Of a DNA stretch of 12,012 nucleotides, positions 7,178 through 12,012 are shown in pieces (the first letter of the stretch is position 1; the number at the start of each line of letters is the position of its first letter). This DNA comes from Gammaproteobacteria bacterium. GTDB taxonomy: Bacteria > Pseudomonadota > Gammaproteobacteria > Chromatiales > Chromatiaceae. The notes under the pieces are model-generated. The model did not search any database and had not been told where the DNA came from. It worked only from the letters and a program-made list of their open reading frames with translations. The translations under genes were made by a program, and so were the position numbers. Where the stretch lies: the NCBI GenBank assembly GCA_013041975.1, contig JABDQZ010000325.1, forward strand, positions 1 through 12,012, given 5' to 3'.

Positions 7178-7343
7178 TGGCCGGTTGCAACACCATAAAT
7201 CGGTTCAGCCACCGGGCAACGGCATTTCAATCAAATTATTAAAGATAATCAGAGGCTTGCCGACTAGATTCAATACAATTTTGTTGAAAATTAATGTAAT
7301 TTTTTCACCAGATACGCTTTGATCATCATTAGAGAGTTTTTAC

Positions 7344-8393
7344 ATGCACATTATAAAACCCAGCTTCGGCATACTTATGACAGCCATTTTATTATTTGCT
7401 CCGTATAGCTTTTCTCAATCCCACGAAGCAAAACGGGTCTTTATACTTCATAGTTATGAAAATAATCATGTCTGTGGCAAGCCTCAGAGTATGGGAGTTC
7501 AACGGGCTTTACTTCAGGCGGGGTACGGCATAGATGATCTTGTACTGGCGAGTTATGCTATGGATAGCAAGCGAAAAAATAACACTCCAGATTTACTCGC
7601 TGAACAGGCAGAAATCGCATTGAAAAAAATTCTGGAATTTAAACCGGATGTATTGGTAACACTGGATGATAATGCTTTTCGCACTGTTGGCTTAAAACTG
7701 GTTAACACTGATATTCAAATTGTATTTAGTGGCATGAATAATATTCCTGAACGCTATAACGAGATAACCAAATGGATGAATACAACCAACAACCCGGGTT
7801 ATAACATCACTGGAGTCTACGAAAAGATTCACTTTGCTACTGCGGTTAAAGTTCAGAAAAATATCCAGCCTGGAATGAAAAAAATATTAATCATTTCAGA
7901 TAACTCACCAACGGGTAAAGCACTTATCAGGCAGGTTCGAATGGAGCTCGATAACGATAATATTCCGGTGAAACCTGAGTTTTATATTACTGATAGTTGG
8001 GAAGACTATCAGCAAAAAATAGATGAAATCAATAAAAGTGATATCGATACACTCTATCCCATTGCCCTTCGATTGCATGATAAAAGTGGAAAAACCTATA
8101 CAGGTGCTGAAATTCTGAAATGGACAGGAGAACATAGTAAAAAGCCGTCTATCCCACTGAACTTCGCTTTTGTGAAACTAGGTTTATTAGGTGGAGCAGG
8201 TGTTGATTTTGAATCCATGGGAAAGCAGGCTGGCAATCTTGTCGTGAAAATCCTGTCTGGAGAGACGGCTGCGACTATACCAATTGAGGAAGCAGAAAGG
8301 TATGCACTCGTATTTAACCTCAAAAGAGCTAAAAAACTTGGCATAGAAATACCGACTGATATCCTGATGGCAGCGGATGAAGTTTATAAATGA
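7344..8393 (+). CDS. periplasmic substrate-binding protein, ABC_sub_bind (PF04392-like), probably a sensor partner
   Basis: A predicted exported ligand-binding protein of 349 residues. Residues 1-24 form a signal peptide (hydrophobic 9-21, cleavage near SFSQS). The two-lobed fold is inferred from family-like segments: RVFILHSYE (31-39), DVLVTLDDNAFRTVG (102-116), IVFSGMNNIPERYN (126-139), KKILIISDNSPTGKAL (179-194), GAGVDFESMGKQAGNLVVKIL (284-304) and ALVFNLKRAKKLGIEIP (321-337). This last signature is typical of the ABC_sub_bind family, of which TrpX-like proteins are members. The ligand is not predictable. The start is supported by AGAGAG (7331-7336), seven bases before the ATG. No permease or ATPase gene follows; instead the next gene, 45 bases on, encodes a membrane GGDEF-EAL protein, so I infer a sensing rather than a transport role. 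The gene is visibly AT-rich compared with the zinc operon. Confidence 0.85.
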   Translation: MHIIKPSFGILMTAILLFAPYSFSQSHEAKRVFILHSYENNHVCGKPQSMGVQRALLQAGYGIDDLVLASYAMDSKRKNNTPDLLAEQAEIALKKILEFKPDVLVTLDDNAFRTVGLKLVNTDIQIVFSGMNNIPERYNEITKWMNTTNNPGYNITGVYEKIHFATAVKVQKNIQPGMKKILIISDNSPTGKALIRQVRMELDNDNIPVKPEFYITDSWEDYQQKIDEINKSDIDTLYPIALRLHDKSGKTYTGAEILKWTGEHSKKPSIPLNFAFVKLGLLGGAGVDFESMGKQAGNLVVKILSGETAATIPIEEAERYALVFNLKRAKKLGIEIPTDILMAADEVYK

Positions 8394-8438
8394 ATGCCTG
8401 GAAATTGGACAGACCCGTAATTATATTTAAAGAACCTC

Positions 8439-10799
8439 ATGCCTCAGAATACCCAGTTAAAGAAAAGAGACAGTCAACCTGAAAACTTTAAAAAAACATT
8501 CAGGCTATCCTTTCTTCTTGCGCTTAGTATTATCACAATCACCGTGAGCATTACTCTGACCACAGCCTTTATGATGTTCAAGCTTTATGATGAGCGTCTT
8601 ACAGATGAATTTCGCGAAGTTGTTATTTCAGACAGTCTCAAGGTTTCTCAGCAAATTAATTACCGCCTGCAGGGGATCAAACATCAACTGCGCCTGATGG
8701 CGCTTGATAACAGTATTCGAGTTACCCTATTGCTTGATGTTTCTCATCAACTGGAAGAACGCCTGAAAATCCACCATGACAAGTATATGGGGGTTGTGCA
8801 CTTTATTTTAAAAAAAGCTAGTGAAGAGATTATTTCCTCCTCAAAGCTCGACAGTGATAGACAGCTTATCAGTGATTTTCTAAAAAACGATAATAAAGAG
8901 GGGCAAATACTCAGGACTAAAGATGGCAATATCCATGTTGTTTTCACGACGCCAATAACCAGAAAAGAAAATCGCCTTGGTACGGCAGGAAGTATTTACC
9001 GACTGGAACCAGACCAGATCTTGATTCGAGAAGATCGTCAGCATAAAAGCTACCTGCTTTATAAAGATTCAAACAATGGACTTATCGATATCAAGACAGG
9101 TAAATCTATTGAAATACTTCATGTAAAAGCAGTCTCGGATACTCGGGATATCAGCATGGTAAAACTTGGTAATAATTATGGCTATATTATGGCTTTGAAG
9201 GATTATCCCAACCTTTTCTACTTTGTATCTTCAGCAGAACTCGAAGAAGCAAAAAAAGAGGGGATTTTTCTGGTTGTGATAATTTCTTTCTTGGCGCTGG
9301 CATTAAGTATATCTCTGGCCATCTGGCTGTCCCGTAAAATCAGTAGTCCATTGAACTATCTGGTATCCGCTTCACAACATATTGCTCATGGACGCTCAGA
9401 CTCTGGTAAGTTGCCAAGACAAAGTCATATTGCCGAAATAAGTGATTTCTCCCAGGCATTAATTCTTATCATCAGGAATCTTAAAAAAGACGAAGAAAAA
9501 ATAAGACACCAGGCTAGTTATGATGCACTGACCAGCCTACCAAACAGAAATCTTTTCGTTGACCGTTTTCAACTGGCCATAGAGAAAGCGCGAAGAGACA
9601 AAAGTAGAATTGCACTCTTGTTTATAGATCTTGATCAGTTCAAGCAAGTTAATGATACGCTTGGACATTCTGCAGGTGATCAGTTATTGCAGCAGGCTGG
9701 CCAGCGCCTCTCTGGTGCAGTGAGAAGTTCTGACACTGTTGCGCGACTTGGTGGTGATGAGTTTACAGTGTTAATGCCTGAAATTAATGAACTTCATCAT
9801 GTGGAAACAGTAGTCAATAATATTCTGGAAATTCTCTCAGCGCCTTATATCAATATAGCGAATACGGAAGCCTTTGTTTCCTCAAGTATTGGGATAACAG
9901 TATTTCCAGATGACGGTGCAGATGTTAATAGTCTGCTTCGAAATGCCGACAGCGCCATGTATCGTGCAAAAGATAAAGGTCGAAATAACGCGCAGTTTTT
10001 TACCCTGGAAATGAATCAGTCTGCAATTAGAAGAAGGGAATTGGATACAGCTTTACGCAAAGCGATTGAAAATAAAGACCTGAAAATACATTTTCAACCC
10101 ATATATGACGTTGCAAGCGGTGAAATATACAGCGCAGAAGCCTTACTAAGATGGCATTCTGAAGATTTTGGGAATATTTCACCGGTAGAATTCATTCCCC
10201 TTGCCGAGGATACTGGTCTTATTGTACCGCTTGGTGAATGGCTTTTAGAAAAAACCTGTTCGCTGGCAAACAATTGGCAAGGCATGAGCAAACATTCGGT
10301 GCGAATTGCAGTGAATGTTTCAAGTCGCCAATTTCAAAGGCGTAATATCATGCAGCATATCGAAGATACGCTGCTAAAAACTGGTTTTCCGAGTAATCTT
10401 TTGACGATAGAAATCACCGAGAGCCTGCTGCTGGGAAATGATAAAAATATTTTAAAGACACTCCATCACATGCGAGAACTTGGAGTAGAAATTGCCATCG
10501 ATGATTTTGGAACAGGATACTCATCTCTGAGTTATCTGAAAAGATTTCCTGTTAGCACACTTAAGATTGACCGCTCATTTATCTCAGACTTACCAAATAA
10601 CCCCGAAGATGAAGCTCTGGTAGAAGCTATTCTCTCAATGGCTAACAGCCTTGATCTTAAAGTTGTAGCTGAAGGGGTAGAAACCATTGAACAATTAAAA
10701 TTCCTGAAAGAAAGGAATTGCCCCTATGTTCAGGGCTTTTATTTCAGCAAACCGGTACCCAACGAAGAGTTTGTTCATTTGCTTTCAGGTTCGCCTTAA
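8439..10799 (+). CDS. transmembrane HAMP-GGDEF-EAL protein (diguanylate cyclase/phosphodiesterase)
   Basis: A 786-residue inner-membrane signalling protein. A first membrane segment (about 24-47) and a second (about 275-297) enclose a periplasmic domain of about 225 residues; I cannot assign its family. A HAMP linker follows (about 298-350, with SRKISSPLNYLVSASQHIAHG). The GGDEF domain (about 355-522) has FIDLDQFKQVNDTLGHSAGD (395-414), the RxxD inhibitory site RSSD (429-432) and GGDEF (438-442), all intact. The EAL domain (about 535-783) has EALLRW (567-572), NVSSRQF, EITES (658-662), DDFGTGYSS (688-696), KIDRSF (709-714) and AEGVET (744-749), so it should be able to hydrolyse c-di-GMP. Both halves look catalytically competent; which one dominates is not decided by sequence. 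The gene follows the periplasmic binding protein by 45 bases and probably shares its transcript. No strong ribosome binding site is seen before the ATG. Confidence 0.93.
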   Translation: MPQNTQLKKRDSQPENFKKTFRLSFLLALSIITITVSITLTTAFMMFKLYDERLTDEFREVVISDSLKVSQQINYRLQGIKHQLRLMALDNSIRVTLLLDVSHQLEERLKIHHDKYMGVVHFILKKASEEIISSSKLDSDRQLISDFLKNDNKEGQILRTKDGNIHVVFTTPITRKENRLGTAGSIYRLEPDQILIREDRQHKSYLLYKDSNNGLIDIKTGKSIEILHVKAVSDTRDISMVKLGNNYGYIMALKDYPNLFYFVSSAELEEAKKEGIFLVVIISFLALALSISLAIWLSRKISSPLNYLVSASQHIAHGRSDSGKLPRQSHIAEISDFSQALILIIRNLKKDEEKIRHQASYDALTSLPNRNLFVDRFQLAIEKARRDKSRIALLFIDLDQFKQVNDTLGHSAGDQLLQQAGQRLSGAVRSSDTVARLGGDEFTVLMPEINELHHVETVVNNILEILSAPYINIANTEAFVSSSIGITVFPDDGADVNSLLRNADSAMYRAKDKGRNNAQFFTLEMNQSAIRRRELDTALRKAIENKDLKIHFQPIYDVASGEIYSAEALLRWHSEDFGNISPVEFIPLAEDTGLIVPLGEWLLEKTCSLANNWQGMSKHSVRIAVNVSSRQFQRRNIMQHIEDTLLKTGFPSNLLTIEITESLLLGNDKNILKTLHHMRELGVEIAIDDFGTGYSSLSYLKRFPVSTLKIDRSFISDLPNNPEDEALVEAILSMANSLDLKVVAEGVETIEQLKFLKERNCPYVQGFYFSKPVPNEEFVHLLSGSP

Positions 10800-10827
10800 C
10801 TTTAAGTGGAACGCTGACTGTCTCAGG

Positions 10828-11109
10828 TCAGGACTTGTTAGGGTCGTCGTCAGTACTACTTTCAGATTTAAACTGACGATAAATAAACAGTAAAAGGATA
10901 GCCCCTGCAGTAGCCACAAAAATATTAGTCAGGCCAAATCCAGACACCGTTCCAAGCCCAAAAAAAGAGCCTATATAGCCACCTACCAGCGCACCGGAAA
11001 TACCTAACAGAATGGTTATAATGAACCCGCCAGGGTCTTTCCCTGGCATAATCCATTTAGCTAAAACACCTACGATTAAACCCAGTATGATCCAGGAAAA
11101 AATGCCCAT
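10828..11109 (-). CDS. GlsB/YeaQ/YmgE family stress-response membrane protein
   Basis: A 93-residue integral membrane protein, the transglycosylase-associated family named after GlsB, YeaQ and YmgE. Seen: MGIFSWIILGLIVGVLAKWIMPGKDPGG, a typical opening with the first membrane segment (about 4-22) and the conserved PGKDPGG turn; a second segment around 29-52 with the conserved GALVGGYIG; and a third around 61-77 (GLTNIFVATAGAILLLFIYR). The tail is Ser/Asp-rich. The molecular role is not known; family members are linked to stress responses. A good Shine-Dalgarno sequence, AAGGAAAG on the minus strand (11114-11121), precedes ATG 11109. It lies 41 bases downstream of the 231-residue gene on the same strand, probably one operon, and is convergent to the GGDEF-EAL gene. 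Confidence 0.9.
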   Translation of the reverse strand: MGIFSWIILGLIVGVLAKWIMPGKDPGGFIITILLGISGALVGGYIGSFFGLGTVSGFGLTNIFVATAGAILLLFIYRQFKSESSTDDDPNKS

Positions 11110-11120
11110 TTTACTTTCCT

Positions 11121-11149
11121 TAACAACAATATTATTAACTACGTTGTTA
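11121..11149. repeat. inverted repeat between the two minus-strand genes
   Basis: TAACAAC (11121-11127) and GTTGTTA (11143-11149) form perfect 7-bp arms around 15 AT-rich bases. It could be a weak hairpin affecting translation of the GlsB-like gene, whose Shine-Dalgarno sequence (11114-11121) touches one arm. It has no T run, so it is not a convincing terminator. Confidence 0.35.
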
Positions 11150-11150
11150 T

Positions 11151-11846
11151 TTATTCCTTAAGTTTAACTCTAAGTTTCCCTTCCTTGATATTGATTTCCT
11201 CAACACCATCGGAAAACCCGGACCAGAAACCCTGCTCATCACCAAATTCATTGATCAGGTCAATATTTTTTAAACCGCCCAACCAGGCATTAGGCACAGG
11301 AATACCCATAACACTGACACCTTTAAGTACAACAACCGGTTTATTATTTCGAAAAGCCATCTCGACACCAGCAGCGACTCTCAGGGTTTTACCTCCCAGC
11401 ACAGGGAAATCGGGGTCAATGGATATCAGCAATCGTGAGCTGAGCAGGTTGTCACTCATATCAAAGGCAAGCTTTTTGGCCAAATCTGAGTTTTTGGCAA
11501 TCATGGCATTTAGCTCACGCTCTGAGAAGGAAACCTCACGTTTTCCTCCTGCTTCAGAATAAGGTTCTGGTCTAAGCCACTGCTGATCAGTTTCATTGCT
11601 ACCGGCCTGAACAGGTATCTCCTCTTCAGGTTCATAGCCCAGGGTTTTTAATTTGGCATTGAGGGTTTGCTGTTCTGCTGCGTTGAGTTCTACAGGCTCA
11701 AAGTCTTTTGGATAGATATAGGAACGGACTAGCCAAAACGTCACAACCGCGGTAAGTATAATTGTGACTAGAACAATCCATATAATATGAACACCACTAA
11801 TGCCTTTTTTAGGCGGTTTATTTTCTTGCTCTATTGCAGTTTGCAT
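11151..11846 (-). CDS. conserved single-pass membrane protein of unknown function
   Basis: 231 residues; I do not recognise a functional family. Layout: a short positively charged cytoplasmic tail (1-17, with KPPKKG), one membrane segment (about 19-43, IIWIVLVTIILTAVVTFWLV), a charged, partly helical linker (about 46-100) rich in Glu and Gln, and a C-terminal domain (about 104-231) with FSERELNAMIAKNSDLAKKLAFDMSDN, DPDFPVLGGKTL, AGVEMAF and GVSVMGIPVPNAWLGGLKNIDL. The ELN-plus-strand arrangement recalls anchored lipid-binding-like domains such as YpmS (DUF2140), but this is only a resemblance. Related proteins from other gammaproteobacteria have, as I recall, sometimes carried an arginine N-succinyltransferase label, for which I see no basis. 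The start at 11846 has no clear ribosome binding site, but no other ATG precedes the membrane segment. It is probably cotranscribed with the downstream GlsB-like gene. Confidence 0.75.
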   Translation of the reverse strand: MQTAIEQENKPPKKGISGVHIIWIVLVTIILTAVVTFWLVRSYIYPKDFEPVELNAAEQQTLNAKLKTLGYEPEEEIPVQAGSNETDQQWLRPEPYSEAGGKREVSFSERELNAMIAKNSDLAKKLAFDMSDNLLSSRLLISIDPDFPVLGGKTLRVAAGVEMAFRNNKPVVVLKGVSVMGIPVPNAWLGGLKNIDLINEFGDEQGFWSGFSDGVEEINIKEGKLRVKLKE

Positions 11847-11911
11847 AAGGGTTGTTGGTCATATATGTTGTTTGAACATTAAGACTGTCATATTTTCGCC
11901 CAACTCACAAT

Positions 11912-11945
11912 TTAACATGTTAATCCGTCATTATGATTATAATCA
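11912..11945. promoter_or_regulatory. two palindromes upstream of the minus-strand membrane-protein operon
   Basis: TTAACATGTTAA (11912-11923) and TGATTATAATCA (11934-11945) are each perfect 12-bp palindromes, 10 bases apart. The second contains TATAAT, so it could overlap a -10 element. The stretch 11929-11947 agrees with the Fur-box consensus at about 12 of 19 positions, by hand comparison, which is not decisive. The gene they would control starts at 11846, 66 bases away. Confidence 0.35.
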
Positions 11946-12012
11946 CCAGCACACAAGCTTAAAAGCAAACGAATTGTGGTAAAAATTACTGTGCAACAGG
12001 CAACGAAAGAAT

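Noticed and set aside
7178..7343. Possible c-di-GMP riboswitch before the binding-protein gene
   Set aside because: Small stems exist (for example ATTAT with ATAAT near 7236-7250), but I do not see the conserved core of the c-di-GMP-I class, so there is no support.
10814..10831. CTGAC / GTCAG inverted repeat between the convergent GGDEF-EAL and GlsB-like genes
   Set aside because: The stem is only 5 bp with an 8-base loop and no T run follows, too weak to be called a terminator.
11800..11982. Small + strand reading frame across the start of the 231-residue gene
   Set aside because: It runs antisense to a well-supported gene, has no recognisable product and no ribosome binding site.

Overview
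The window looks like chromosome of a free-living gammaproteobacterium. The reasons are a complete znuA-znuC-znuB-zur zinc operon behind a Zur-type palindrome whose sequence matches the gammaproteobacterial pattern, a Zur protein whose zinc ligands line up almost residue for residue with E. coli Zur, several cyclic-di-GMP proteins, and a GlsB/YeaQ-family membrane protein. The species cannot be named from this sequence. No tRNA, rRNA, CRISPR array, transposase or integrase is visible.

Layout. Positions 1-297 hold the C-terminal end of a SAM-dependent methyltransferase (+), followed by a short gap with hairpins. An iron-containing alcohol dehydrogenase lies on the minus strand (418-1617). It is divergent from the zinc operon (+): znuA (periplasmic zinc binder), znuC (ATPase), znuB (permease) and zur (zinc-sensing repressor), whose reading frames overlap. 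A Zur-box-like palindrome (1701-1721) lies in the divergent gap. It probably gives an autoregulated operon and may also affect the dehydrogenase. Directly after zur is a secreted protein with two thioredoxin-like domains (4669-5685).

Convergent to that is a REC-REC-GGDEF response regulator (5736-7079, minus). Across a 264-bp gap containing a nested inverted repeat, two + strand genes follow: a periplasmic binding protein of the ABC_sub_bind type (7344-8393) and a transmembrane HAMP-GGDEF-EAL protein (8439-10799). No transporter permease or ATPase accompanies the binding protein. The pair therefore looks like a signalling unit, in which a periplasmic ligand-loaded protein would control a c-di-GMP synthase/phosphodiesterase, as in NspS-MbaA of Vibrio cholerae. 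This is the most interesting system in the window. Parts of this pair are visibly more AT-rich than the zinc operon.

The right end carries two minus-strand genes, probably one operon: a single-pass membrane protein of unknown function (11151-11846) followed by a GlsB/YeaQ-like small membrane protein (10828-11109). Two perfect 12-bp palindromes lie upstream of them.
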